A stretch of 64,000 nucleotides of DNA from Rosa chinensis (Eukaryota > Streptophyta > Magnoliopsida > Rosales > Rosaceae), in assembly GCF_002994745.2 (NCBI RefSeq), contig NC_037091.1, forward strand, positions 12,586,501 to 12,650,500. Direction: 5' to 3'. Within the stretch, counting starts at the first letter, position 1. The number at the start of each line of letters is the position of its first letter. The translations under genes were made by a program, and so were the position numbers. The notes below the pieces were generated by a model. The model did not search any database. It was not told the DNA's origin and saw only the letters and a program-made list of their open reading frames with translations. Of this stretch, positions 30,795-42,207 are shown one piece after another.

Positions 30795-33196
30795 TGTAAC
30801 GTCTCGTACCTCAATTTACCAGTTTACTAGTCATTTGGACGGTAAACGACAATTACTTTCACTTTTTACTTTGTTTCGATACTTTTAGTGGCCCTAAAAG
30901 TTGACTTTTTGTTCAGGTCAAAATTTGAGAAAATGTTCTTCATGAAAGTTGTAGAGAACGTTAAACCGAGCGCGTGCATATGTGGTACGTAAAAATCAGA
31001 GCTCGTATGCGAAAGTTATAAGCGAAAATGTGAACGTTACTGTTCATGGTAACTTTCTATATATATAGAAAGTTACTGTGGTAGATTTCCATTTCCGGAA
31101 ATCTACCTTCTCTCTCCTCTCCCCCGACCTCTCTTCTTTCCCTTTCGGATTCTTCTTCTTCCCTTCGATTGGCCGCCGTCCGGCCATCACCCGGCAGAAA
31201 GCCGGCCACCACAGGGTCGCCTCCTCCCCCTGGTCACGCTGGTGCCCTTAGTTTTCGACGATTTGGCCGGAAAAGCTCGGATCGAAGCAAGGTTTGCTCC
31301 GGTTGCAGTTTTGGGGTTTCGCCGATTTCCGGCCATTCCGGCCACCAGGTTAGCATCGAAGGTTCGGTTTTTGATGGTGATCATTTCCCCTAAGGTGGTT
31401 CATTCCAATTTGTATTGTAGAAGTCGAATTGACAATTTTTCATTTCTAGGGTTCTTGGAGCTTCGGGGCTTTCCTTCACCGGCTTGATTCGGCCACTTCG
31501 AGGTAAAATTGGATGATGTTGTAGTTTGGAAGTTGGTTGGGCTTGTTGTGTTGATGCTGGTGCCGGAGTTTGGTGGCCATCAGAGGTGGTGGCCGTCGGC
31601 GCGTGGGGCCCACGCGCTGCCACTGTTGGTGGCGCGTGGAGGCTTATATGGCAGTGTTTTAATTTCGGTTTTTAGCCCATTAAATTGTATATTATTGTAG
31701 GGCTTGTATGTGAAGTTTGGTGAATTTTGGAGGAGTTTGGAATTGTTTGTGAATTTCCGAAGTTTGGAGTTTTGTGATGGAATTGTGGGAAATCCGGCCG
31801 TCGGATTTCCCTCGTTTTCATTGTGGAATATGTAAATTGAGGAAGTAGTGTTGTGGAAGAGATTTGGGTGGAATTTGAGAAGTAATGGAGATAGGGATTT
31901 TTGAGTTTCGTTTAGGTTCGTATTTATTTTTATCAGATTGCCGTTTACGGAAACATAATTGTGTACAGGACGACGTACCGAGCTATTGCTCGATGAAGGA
32001 ACTCGTTTGCGTGGTCGCCCAATAGTACTGTGAGTGGACTTTTGTTTTTTTTTAAATAAGTGATGCATGCATTTACTAAAGTACGTTCTATTTAATTAAC
32101 CTATCACTTTCCGAGCATATGAATTGATTTTTGGAATTTAATTATGATTTATTTCGGTATGACTTTCGGAATTGGTTTTGGAATATATGATTATTATTTG
32201 GAAATATGATTTACGAGATTTTTCGGCGACTTATTTTACCGAGATGATTTTTGGATTACATATTATATTTAGTAGTCAAGTTAGAGATATTCTGGAATAT
32301 TATTGGAAATGAGATTTTTCCGAAGGAATTTGGGCTCGTACTAATTTCCGGGTTTGGTTCTGAATTTGATAGTATTTGGCGTGCGGGGTCACGTCATTGG
32401 AATATTTATTTGTTTTCTCGTGAGATATTGGGAAAGCCTTTCGGATTTTATGGATTTTGAATGATTTCCTCACCATACTCGGGTCATTCGATTAGGTCTC
32501 CTCCTCACTTACTTTGCGTTTTTGAGTGGCAGTTGAGGTAGCTTATTCTCCTCCTCACTTACTTTGTGTTTGTGAGTGGCAGTCGAGGTGATTTATTCTC
32601 CTCCTCACGTGGGTGGCAGTCGAGGTTATTAGTTCTCCTCCTCACACAATCTATGTGTGAGTGGTAGTCGAGGGTAGGTTGAGCCTAAGGGGCTCCTTTA
32701 CCCGTATGGTGACGTCCCTTCCCCATATTCTACTATTTGTTACTTGACTAGCGGGGCTAGTCCAATTCTTTTAGCCAGCGGGGACTGGTATGTTTTCACG
32801 AGACTCCGAGTTTTAAAGACATACGTTTTATAAATGTTGCATGCATCGAGAATTTTTTTTAAGAAATAAATGTGGGAAAGTATGAAATCTTTTTCTTGTT
32901 AATTTGTTTATTTTTGTCCACTCACGCTAACGTTTTTCATCTACTTTCCCCTGGGCCTTTCGGTTTCTAATGCCCAGTTTGCAGGCGTTATTAGTTGAGG
33001 TCGTGCGTACGTGGTTCGAGGCATAGTTGACAAATAGCTTCCGCACTTCTTTGTTTGGCTCTGATCTATTGTGGGTTACTGTTTTGGGTAGTCCACTTTA
33101 GGGGTAACTCGACCAGTTCTTGGTAGAGTTATCACTAAGGTGGGCCCCGCAGGGCTACTCCGGATTTCGGGGTGAAATCCGGGGCGGGTCCTGTCA
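30795..33196 (+). mobile_element. Solo LTR of a Ty3-gypsy-type element (2.4 kb)
   Basis: The sequence starts TGTAACGTCTCGTACC and ends CCGGGGCGGGTCCTGTCA. It is flanked by the perfect 5-bp TSD CAATG (30790-30794 and 33197-33201) and has no internal coding region. A TATA-like TCTATATATATAGAAAG lies near 31055. Length, ends and the AAAATCAGAGCTCGTATG-type leader suggest a chromovirus (Tekay/Del-like) family, from memory. A single LTR between one TSD pair is the product of LTR-LTR recombination. The ORFs at 31.1-32.4 kb are not genes. Confidence 0.88.
32485..32680 (+). repeat. Four-copy tandem repeat inside the solo LTR
   Basis: The unit CTCCTCCTCAC...GAGTGGCAGTCGAGGT recurs four times at about 35-50 bp spacing, with some units shortened. 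Confidence 0.85.
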
Positions 33197-33350
33197 CAAT
33201 GCCTAAATTTTAGCCCAAACATTATCACTCATCCCACTAACAGATTTTAATTCTCACTCACATGATTTAGAAGTAAGAAGACACTCTAGCCTCATATTGA
33301 TTAAACAACTATGCACTGCCACTCACTCTCTTATTTCTAACCTCAATCCA

Positions 33351-33353
<3 letters not shown>

Positions 33354-33430
<77 letters not shown>
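33354..33430. repeat. CT microsatellite
   Basis: Nearly 40 uninterrupted CT units at the edge of the captured gene fragments that follow. Confidence 0.9.
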
Positions 33431-33435
<5 letters not shown>

Positions 33436-33525
33436 CTCTCCTTCCCTCCCCGAGCGATGCTAATGAGGACAACGTTGATGACTTTAACCTATACATCATA
33501 ATCCTTCAATCTCCGCCCCGCAGTC

Positions 33526-33670
33526 GACATTTGCGATGCCGACCTCTGCTCCTTCTATGCTAGATTCTCCAGTTCCGTCGCCGACCTCCTCCGCCTTGAA
33601 TCAGACTCTGACCGAGACCACTAGAGATTGAATCAGACTCTGAAAATGAACCGCCTAAGAAATTGTCTTC
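33526..33670 (+). pseudogene. Unidentified host gene fragment
   Basis: After a CCGCAG acceptor-like site the frame reads DICDADLCSFYARFSSSV, ADLLRLESDSD, then a stop. A partly duplicated ESDSENEPPKKLSSTSS piece follows. It has the look of decayed coding sequence, but I do not recognise the donor. Confidence 0.35.
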
Positions 33671-33689
33671 AACCTCTAGTTAAGTGGGC

Positions 33690-33985
33690 TTGGGCAACCC
33701 AAATAGACCTTTAGGAATCAACCCATTTAGAAAGTTCTCACCTATTCGAATCCGACTCAGTGATTGACAGTTTCTGAGTAAGTTTGGAATAGGACCAAAG
33801 AGAAAGTTTCCAAGAGTGATGAGGGTTTGAAGGTTGTTTCCTGAGCACATATCAAGAGGAAGAGCTCCTGTCAATTTGTTCGAAGGCCAGTCCAGGATTT
33901 GCAGCTTCTCATTTCTGCCCAAACCCTGAGGAATAGATCCAGTGAAGTTGTTCTGCCATAGTTGTTGCACCTGGAGCTCTAGCAA
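33690..33985 (-). pseudogene. Leucine-rich repeat receptor kinase fragment (BAM/CLAVATA1-like)
   Basis: The minus strand encodes about four LRRs: LQLW-like QQLWQNNFTGSIPQGLG, KLQILDWPSNKLTGALP, NLQTLITLGNFLFGPIP and SLSRIRIGENFLNGLIPKG. The wording DMCSGN followed by LQTLITLGNFLFGPIP is characteristic of the BAM1/BAM2 subgroup of shoot-meristem receptor kinases, from memory. There is no signal peptide, membrane segment or kinase domain. The frame ends just after KGLFGLPK, so it is an isolated fragment between two LTRs. Confidence 0.8.
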
Positions 33986-34071
33986 GTCACCAATAAAGTC
34001 TAGTTAATGTCTTGAATGACTGTTCCTAATCTCCACGAGTGTGAAGACTTGGATTTTCATTAACCCAATTT

Positions 34072-36760
34072 TGTAATTTAAAAATGGACCAGTTGTATGA
34101 ATTTTAAGTTTTATGCTTGGTTCGTATGTTGTTTGCTCAATGGAATTATTTTCGGACAAATTTTTATTTGAAACTCAACGTTTTAGGGGGAGGGTCACGA
34201 AGTTTGACTTTTTATACGTTGAAATTCTTAGAAAACTTCCTTCATGAAAGTTGTACATCTCGTCGATACGGGATTGTGGATATGTGGGACCCGAAAATCG
34301 GAGTTTGATGGAGTTATGGGTGACGGAAGTTATTACCCTTTTTGGTAATTTGCCTATAAATAGAAGTTTCCTAAAACAAATCTAGCATATTTCCATTTTG
34401 GGAAAAAATTTCTTGAAAATTTCGGATTTTTCCTCTCTTCTAGAAACCCTCGGATCCGCCTGATCCCGTCTGACCCGACTCTATCTCCGCCGTTAGAAGT
34501 TTTCTGGCGACTCCACCACCGCAGTCCAACTCATATCGTTGTCTCCGTCATCTTTGCCAGCCTAGTTGTCGCGACATCTCGTCGGAACTAGCAGATCGAA
34601 GCACCCAAAGTCAAATCCTTCGGACCGATCGGGTTTTCAGATTCTAGTAGTGGCTGGGTCCAATCCTTACCTCATTGGAATCCTCTCCTCCTCTAGATCA
34701 CAACCATACTGGCCTTGAAGGACCACTCAAAGTGTGGTGGCCAGGATCGTGAATTGAAGGTCAACGGTAGAGGTTTTTCGGGCTTATAGGCTTGATTCCG
34801 GCCGATCTAGGCCAATCCAAACATAGCTCTAGGTATGAAAGTTGCTCCTCTCTTCATTGTGTACATTTTGACCAGTTGGATTGTTGTGGTTTCGAGGTTG
34901 GCCGGCAGCAGCGCTTGGCGACAGTTCGGGCAAGGTCAGGGGCAGTTTCTGATTCTGTATTTCATCTACTTGTCGATACAAGCATTTTGATATATAATAC
35001 GTAATTTTTGGAGACGTATATAATCATCTCTGTTTTCGATCCGTGAGAATCCGGCCGTTGGATTGACTTTTATTCTGTTGTTTTGACCGTAGAAGTGTTA
35101 TGGAGACTATGCATGGGTGGTCTCGGATGAGGATCTGACCGTTGGATCGTCGTATAATTTTGAAAGGATGCTCCTAAAGGCGATTCGTAAGGATCCAGGA
35201 TCCAACCATTGGATTGTTGTACAATTTTGAGAGGATGATCCTAAAGGGGATCCGTGGGGATCTGACCGTTGGATCATCATATAATTTTGAGAGGATGATC
35301 CTAAGGGCGATCCGTGCGGATCTGACTGTTGGATCGTCATATAATTTTGAGAAGATGATCCTGGAAGTGATCCGTGAGGATCCGACCATTGGATCATTGT
35401 ATAATTGTGATTTTGTGATTCGTTTACTGAATCGAGACTGTACTTTCTGAAGGTGATTGACTGTGCATTTGGTAATTTTCCTAAGTTGTGTGAAGACGTA
35501 GCGGGAATTTCGAGGTGTGTAATCTCACATTGTTCATCTACGAACAGAGTTACTTTTATAGTTTTAGAGGTTATTTAATTAACTGCAAATTATAGTTGGT
35601 ATTAGTAGGCATGAGTCGTGTACGGAGTAAATGTCTATGTGTACACACACACGTAAATATATATGTATTGGTGGATTTTGTGGTGGTGAAACAATATGCA
35701 TGATTGTGTTCATATTATTGGTTCAAGTAATTACTTTTTGGAAAACAATATACTGTGTTTAATGTTGATTTATATTGTTTTGAAAAGTATTATGATATGT
35801 GGAACATTTTTGGTCAGGGATGACTACTTTAAAATGTTTTGATCTGTGAAGATCGGGATCGGCAAGTCACAAATGTGACCATGACATGTTATCAGGAACC
35901 AAGCATTTGGCTGGGTGATTGGTTACGATCAGTTAGAGCTGTCTGTTTGCCAGTTTTATTATATTTATGGAGATAATGTCGATTTTACTAGAGACTCATA
36001 TATATGAGTTTTTAATGGTATCTCATAGGAGCAATGTTGATATTACTTGGGGAGTCATGAATACGGGTTTTAATGGTATCTTATGGGGGTAATGTAGAGA
36101 TTACTTGAGACTCATAAGTACAAGTTTAAAAGAGAGTCTCGAGAGTATTCTTTATTTTATTGTCCAGATGAGATTTGAGCAGTCATATTGATTTGTTGAG
36201 TTATCAAATAATATGTTTTTGTGATGGTGTTGACTTATGTTGTCCCTTCAACGGACATGAAATGTTGGAAGGATTCATTGCTGAGTTGTTTCTTTGAGCT
36301 GGTTGGCGTTCATCAGTTGATTTAATTATGTTTCGGAGTTAGTCATACGAGCTTTGATAAGCTTACCAGGTTTATTGTGTGGCAACCCGGTGAACTATTT
36401 AATGATGTAGGTGTTAATCCTGCAGGTCAGGGTGATCGTGGCTGGTGCTAAGGTAGGTTGTTAACAGCAGTACAAGTAGGAAGCTAATTTTATTGGCTTT
36501 GCCATGATTATGACTTTCGTTATGTTATAGACTCTGAGGACCTTTTACATTTATTTTGTTGTGATAATTTAATTCGTAAACGTGTGTAAAATATGATTGT
36601 GGAGCGAGTATATATTGTGGTTATTGTTTCAGGGCATCAGTATGTACTTGGTTTAAAAGGAAAAAGTTTACCAAGTATTTTGTATTGATGACTGATTATT
36701 CACGTTTGTATAATTATGAGATTATATATTGATTTTTAATTATCTTTTAAAATCGGGGCG
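34072..36760 (+). mobile_element. Second gypsy-type LTR, interrupted at its end by the CACTA element
   Basis: It shares layout and short motifs with the solo LTR: CTTCATGAAAGTTGTA, then GTGGGACCCGAAAATCGGAG, a TATA-like CCTATAAATAG near 34350, and a GAC(C/T)CGACTCTATCTCC leader. It ends TTAAAATCGGGGCG, where the CACTA element begins; the few LTR bases beyond would be GTGA at 43631-43634. The left border (TGTAATTTAAAAATGG) is tentative and no TSD was found. No gag or pol is present, so it is a solo or truncated LTR. Confidence 0.6.
35115..35405 (+). repeat. Five-copy ~60-bp tandem repeat in the second LTR
   Basis: The unit GATCTGACCGTTGGATC, ATCATATAATTTTGAGAGG, ATGATCCTAA recurs five times with about 10-20% divergence. 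Three reading frames stay open through it, which accounts for the repetitive ORFs on both strands. Confidence 0.92.
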
Positions 36761-37228
36761 CACTACTAGAATTATGGCCCAAGACATCGGCCAAAAACCT
36801 ATGAGAAACAAAAACCCGACCGATGTCTTTGTTGGTGATGAGAAAGATCCGGAAAATGCAGACATCGGTTTTTAGCCGATGTCTAGTATTCGTGTAGACA
36901 TCGGTTCCTAATTATAAATCGATGTAAATAGGTTTAAATGATAACAAACTTACATGTTTTACTATTGTTAAACCCACATTTTATTGTATTTAATGCTTAA
37001 AGAAATATAGATTATACAACACAAGTTTGCGTTTTAACATCGTTATTGATTTAAGAACCGATGACTGATACTGTTACAGACATCGGTTCCAATAAACATT
37101 TCTTGTTCTTCATGATTTTGAAGCGTAATTTCCCACATATACCACGATTTTAGATTCAATATACAAAGTCTAGTATTGTAGGAACCGATATATTTACTTA
37201 CATTAACATCGGTGGGTAAGGAAGAAAC

Positions 37229-37485
37229 GATGTTTGGTACTCAGTAATATATCGTTATTGATAAACAACCGATGTCTGTATAGTTTAGTAACATCGATTT
37301 TCATTTTGGAACTAATGTCTAGTACTCAGTAATATATCGTTATTGACAAACAACCGATGTGTGGATAGTTTAGTAACATCGATTTTCATTTTAGAACTGA
37401 TGTCTGGTACTCAGTAATATATCGTTTTGGACAAAAAATTGATGTCTGTATATTTTAGTAACATCGATTTTTATTTTGGAACTGA
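37229..37485. repeat. Three-copy 85-bp tandem repeat in the CACTA subterminal region
   Basis: The unit GGTACTCAGTAATATATCGT, TATTGATAAACAACCGATGT, AGTTTAGTAACATCGATTTT recurs at 37229, 37314 and 37400. Each copy brings two or three ATCG-core transposase-site-like motifs. Confidence 0.88.
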
Positions 37486-38044
37486 TGTATCTCTATTACT
37501 GGACATCAGTTTTTATGGTTAAAACTGATTTCAACTTTATATCTAGACATCAGATTCTATAAAGAAGATGATGTCCACAAAATATGTAGCTGCTACTATA
37601 AATTGCGATTTCCACAGTTGACAAGAGTGATTTGAATATTGAGGTATTTTATCTGAAATCATCATCCTTAACAGTTTACAAAATGGACAAAATAAAATCC
37701 CAATTCACTTACTACAAAACAATTTGGCTACAAAATGGAATGGATAAATTATTCATAATGATCCAATAAACATGGCTGTGAGAAACAAATAAGGCAAAGC
37801 TTCTTTCTTGTCTTCTCAAGCTTCACTTTGACAAGAGTAGGAGCTCATCACAATTCCATGACAAGCAGCACTTGATCTTCTTATGTTGGGGGATATGGAA
37901 CTTTGGGTATAGTTGGATGCTTCATTGACCTAAAACATAATCAAACACGAACGCATAAGAAACCTTCACCGCACCAAGTTATTACAATAAACTGACATGC
38001 TCTCAGTATATCAATGTTATTGTCTTAGTTATTGATAGGATATG

Positions 38045-38182
38045 TCCAAGGTTCACAGACCTGACTTATGGTTAGAGAAAGTACTTGAACAACGAGATAC
38101 TACACCTGTAACATCCAAGGTTCACAGACCTGACTTATGGTTAGAGAAAGTACTTGAACAACGAGATACTACACCTGTAACA
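38045..38182. repeat. Perfect 69-bp tandem duplication inside the CACTA element
   Basis: The block starting TCCAAGGTTCACAGACC is repeated head to tail with no mismatch (38045-38113 and 38114-38182), so it is recent. Confidence 0.92.
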
Positions 38183-38369
38183 AAAGAGAAAGCCCCAGCT
38201 CTGGTGGCTTTGATGGTTTAAGGTGATGATAGTTAGCATGCGTATCGAAGTATTTAGATTCCAATTGTTAACTGCTACAAAATACAACTTTGAGGAAAAT
38301 ATGCAATGGAAATAGCTTGGCAGCCATCAGACTAGCAAAAAAATGCAGAAGTGATATAGCTCTTATACC

Positions 38370-39333
38370 TAACAGGGGAAGCACAGTATGCAACATTGAA
38401 ATATGAAATTGTTTATTCTGACATCTGTCCATAAATCTTCCGAAAATGGTTCACAACTGTCAACAAGAATGTTGTGACATGCAAACAGAAGTATTTGAGA
38501 ATCAGATCTATGCATATTTATCATGAAACTGATAACATTGAGGTCTATCTTTAATAGAAGTACTGGCAACAATAAGCATTACAGTATACATGCTATTGAA
38601 AATCAACAAAATTTTCACTACCAAAACAAAAGATCAAATTTGATGCTTGTTAAACAATATAAGGAGATGCTATATAAGAAGAAAAGTACTTGGGTCTGAA
38701 ACGGTTAATTGGTACAGGGTCCTTCAGATGCTCATTTAGTGTATCCAATGATGCCTGCAAAAGTACAATGACAAGGTCTAGGTTGGATCCCCCATCTCAG
38801 AAGCAACTACTATTTCCACATCTCAATCTGCCTAACCTGAGACGCTATCAAGTATGGAAAAAGGTCGGAGAACATGATTTGCTTCCCCCCAGCATATTCA
38901 GGTTCCACAGGTTTATGAGACCAAAAGGACGGTTTCACAGGTCTAGTTTCTGAAGCTGCATTTAGAATACAACACAATCAAATTTTTATTTCCTAGTCTC
39001 AAATGTGCAAAATATAATGATATCAACACATACATAATAACTGCACAACATGCAATTGCATAGCTGAACTGAAAATTGTAATTTACACCACCACTGTCAG
39101 AAATATTCTCAGTAATCAGTGCCTAACTCTTTTGAAAGTACCACATGAAACTGTACCTGCATTAAAGCGAACAAGTCGACTAGGTTTCCCAAGATAGTCC
39201 GAAAACCATTTTGATGCATCAGCTCCCTCATTTAAGGCAGCACCAGACCATTCCCATATTGAAACTCCATCTGCTATTTCTTGTGGTGGACTCATAGAAA
39301 TCTTCAGTACATCCATGCCAAGTGCTTTTAATA
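38370..39333 (-). pseudogene. mARC/MOSC-domain protein fragment captured by CACTA
   Basis: Four exon blocks on the minus strand spell the middle of a plant MOSC-domain (mitochondrial amidoxime-reducing component-like) molybdoenzyme. 39157-39333 contains VSIWEWSGAALNEGADASKW and LGKPSRLVRFNA. 38837-38949 contains PVEPEYAGGKQIMFSDLFPY. 38690-38754 encodes ASLDTLNEHLKDPVPINRFR. The last, from about 38475 to 38370, reads NILVDSCEPFSEDLWTDVRI. The first three keep GT-AG borders. The last lacks the acceptor AG (TCACAACATT on minus) and runs into a stop. The N-terminal barrel start and the C-terminus with the metal-binding part are missing. It directly follows the glycolate oxidase fragment in the same orientation. 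Confidence 0.85.
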
Positions 39334-39393
39334 CTGAAAAGCGAATGACAGATCCCTGCTAAGTTATTAAAATAGAATAACTTAGCAGGAAAC

Positions 39394-40073
39394 TCTGAAT
39401 TGGTAATGTAGTGATTGACTGAAGCCATTTCACATCCTGTGAGCCCATGTTACCCATAAAATATTTCAAATTGTTACTTTAGATTGCTACTTCAAATTAT
39501 CAATATTGAAGCAATCATCTTACCTTCCAACTGAGAGAGCGGGCAAATAGTTCAGCAACATATGATGCTAATCCAGAATCATTGGTCTGCAATTTCATTA
39601 ACACACTGCTGAATAACTAAGGCAAAATGAAAAGTAACTGCATAGACTTTTATTTGGTCTGATATCAGAAGTAAATGGGTCCAACCTCATCAATCTTTCC
39701 AAGATCCAAATTTTCAAAGTTTTTCAATGTTAAACTTGGTGGCATAGTAAACCTGTGAAGAACCATTAGACAGCTTTAGGACCTCATTACGCAAAATCAA
39801 GTTAAAGAAGATATATCAAACCTTAAAAGGATATTTGATTGCATATGGAACATAGAAGCAGTATCATGTACCAAAAGAGCCACATAGTAACAATAGATAT
39901 CACATGAAATTCTTTATCTCCACGCGATATTCTTAAATTACCGCTCACCTGTTCTTGATATCAGCGTCCCTGCGCCCGAGCCTTGGAGTGTCAGCAGTGA
40001 GGGCTATTGCCCTGTAACCAGCCCTCTCAGCCCTTCTGACAAGTCGTGTAACCATATTCGTGTCTTTAAACAC
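39394..40073 (-). pseudogene. Glycolate oxidase fragment captured by CACTA
   Basis: Exon blocks on the minus strand match the middle of (S)-2-hydroxy-acid (glycolate) oxidase, the peroxisomal FMN enzyme of photorespiration. 39949-40073 encodes [20 protein letters not shown] and [20 protein letters not shown]. 39686-39752 encodes [20 protein letters not shown]. 39524-39586 encodes TNDSGLASYVAELFARSLSW. From 39436 downward it reads DVKWLQSITTLPI before the match breaks into sequence that leads to the mARC fragment. Borders are GT-AG and frames join. The N-terminus with the FMN-binding start, and the C-terminal half with the active-site His and Arg, are absent. From memory, the family motif in the first exon is [12 protein letters not shown]. 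Confidence 0.88.
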
Positions 40074-40673
40074 CTGAACAATAAGTACAGTATTAATTGG
40101 TAAGGCTGATAATACAAGACAAAAGACAACCATGAAAGCAAACATTTAATAAAATCATTTCAAACTTGAAATGAAAATCCTGGTAGGAACTCAATACAAA
40201 ATGCTTCAAAAGTAGTCTCGATTCATAAGAAGCACCATTCCACTTGATTGGAAGCCCAGAAACTCAAACTTCATAGTCTATAAAATAATTTTAGTTCATT
40301 CATTTGTGATAAGAAAAAATAGCTTTCTAAGGATCTTATGTGTATATATTTATTCCCAAATTCCCAAGATAATTATGCAAGCGCTAGAGCTCAAGGTGTT
40401 ATGTTACAGCAGGGAATTAATAAGTGAATTTAGGCAAAAAAACACATATGACAAGAACAAAAGTAAAGTTGCAGAAATTGGTCAGGCATGAACTTTACTC
40501 ACATAGAGTTGGAATTTACTCAGTCATATGACAAGTGTAGATGTAAATCACTAAAAAATAAACCACAAGGAAAAAAGGTAATTGCAGCAACGCATACAAT
40601 GGCACTCACTAATGCACACATCAAGCAGACACAAGATTAAATTGACAGCTAAACATCAACAAACTGAACATAC

Positions 40674-41934
40674 CGATCTAATATATGGCTGTTGAAGCAC
40701 CCATCCCATAATTGGAATCTTCTGCAGGAAAACTGCCAATGTTGGCCAGAAGCCACTGCACAACATACTTTCCATCAGGAACTTACATCTAAACCAGAGT
40801 ATTAACACAATGAAGAGGGTCAAAGTAACAATATAGACCTGAAGAGTACAATGAAACCATATGCCTCCAAAATCATGCCCACAATTGGCCACCCTATGAG
40901 CAGAAAGAAGAACCCAACACCAAAAGAAATTGACCCCTGTATAGTAGAAGAAAAGGCAAAGGTGAAAAAAGAAAGTTGAAATACAAGGACACAGCCAATG
41001 AAAAGTTGAACATCAAAAACCTTAAAATTTTGACGTTTCATGAAGAATTGCAGCGAGGACTTAAATCCAATTGTTAAAGTCACCCCTGAGAAGAAAAGGA
41101 TCTAGTTAAAAAATAAGAAGTGTTAATTCATATCGTATCCAATAATACATAAAACAAAACATAAATGCACAGGAAGCAGATAACTTAGCAAGACGAGTAG
41201 ATGTAAAATACACTCACATTTCCCATTCCAAGTAATCCCTTGTCAAAGAAAAAAACCATTCCCAAGAATGAGAAAAATACGCCAAATCCTGTCAATCCCA
41301 GTCCGATCTCTGTCTCATTTCAAAATTGCATGAATTAGAGGTGACACCAAAAGTTCAAATACATCAAATACAGCTCAACTGGCAATCAATCCAACCTTTC
41401 TCAATGAAATTTGACACCCAGTAAGAAGAGGCAGGACAAGCAATGCAGTATAAAACATACTAGAAAAATAAGTTCCTATAATAGCTTCTTTTGTATTAGA
41501 AATAATTCCAAGTGGTACACAATTTTCACCACAACAATCACAACACATAACATGTGTTGCAATCCACTGCAGATCAATTGACACAAACTCGGAAAATGGC
41601 ATAAATACTGGTCACCAGAACCAAATTCTAAGCACAGCAGCTTCGGTCACACTACACTCAACTATAGTGCCAGATTTTAATGAATTACCATACTAGTAAC
41701 CACAACCAAATTCTAAGCAGAGCAACTTCAGTCACACTAGACTCAACTATAGTGCCAGATTTACTGAATCAATAAACAATATTACCCATAACAAGTTCAC
41801 ACAATTAAGATGCATATAGCTTAAATCAAGAAAGTAATTAAAGACTCCAAATCTATTGGGAAACTATGAGAATAGCAAAGATTAGTAATAAAACTCGTCT
41901 TACTTTTCCGATCATTCATCTCGAAGGAAACCAT
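40674..41934 (-). CDS. GOT1: GOT1-like vesicle transport protein, nearly complete, captured by CACTA
   Basis: Joining 41904-41934, 41218-41309, 41021-41101, 40839-40936 and 40674-40755 on the minus strand gives 384 bp in one open frame (128 codons), with GT-AG at each intron. The protein matches plant Got1/Sft2-family membrane proteins of the Golgi, which act in ER-Golgi traffic. It starts MVSFEMNDRK and continues GLGLTGFGVFFSFLGMVFF, ILFFSGVTLTIGFKSSLQFF, GSISFGVGFFFLLIGWPIVG and GFWPTLAVFLQKIPIMGWVL. Four hydrophobic segments are visible. Only the last ~12 residues of the native protein (FFDKYRG-type tail) are missing; after ARSG-like PYIRS the next exon would be from glycolate oxidase. It is part of the CACTA chimera, so I call it a captured gene that may still be translatable. 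Confidence 0.85.
41590..41765. repeat. Imperfect tandem duplication in the first intron of the GOT1 copy
   Basis: Two ~85-bp copies share ACCAAATTCTAAGCA, then CACTCAACTATAGTGCCAGA. About 90% identical by eye. Confidence 0.8.
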
Positions 41935-42028
41935 TTTTGCCGACGACTTACTGCAAACAATAAACACAGAAAATGGGAAAAGAATTCTTGGTGTACTGGT
42001 TTAATATAATAAACCAAACAAGATGTAC

Positions 42029-42207
42029 CTTCTCTGCGTACTCCTTGGTGTACTGTTTGAATTTGTTGTAAATAAGCTTTCTATTCTCAGCATTCTTCTT
42101 CTTGGCAGCTTCAAGCCCCTGCTTCTTTGCCAAGGCCCATTCCTCCTCTCTCTTCCTCTTCTTTAGAATAGACTCCGGAACCACTACCTTGACTGCTTCA
42201 CCCATAT
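42029..42207 (-). pseudogene. RPL7: 60S ribosomal protein L7 N-terminal exon captured by CACTA
   Basis: From ATG at 42205 the exon encodes [20 protein letters not shown] and [20 protein letters not shown], then [19 protein letters not shown]. This is the characteristic basic N-terminus of plant ribosomal protein uL30/L7. It follows a TTTGTAG acceptor and ends at GAGAAG before GTACAT. The rest of RPL7 (about 190 residues) is absent. If spliced to the next exon (ending at 41950) the frame meets TAA at once, giving a 59-residue peptide and leaving the GOT1 start codon downstream as a second frame. The K/R/E-rich segment may be a translatable peptide but not a ribosomal protein. Confidence 0.9.

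Noticed and set aside
31169..32068. Multiple ORFs of 60-160 codons
   Set aside because: All lie within a solo LTR bounded by a perfect TSD; frames overlap on both strands.
35107..35450. Possible CRISPR array
   Set aside because: Adjacent ~60-bp direct repeats without unique spacers, in a plant LTR; it is an ordinary tandem repeat.
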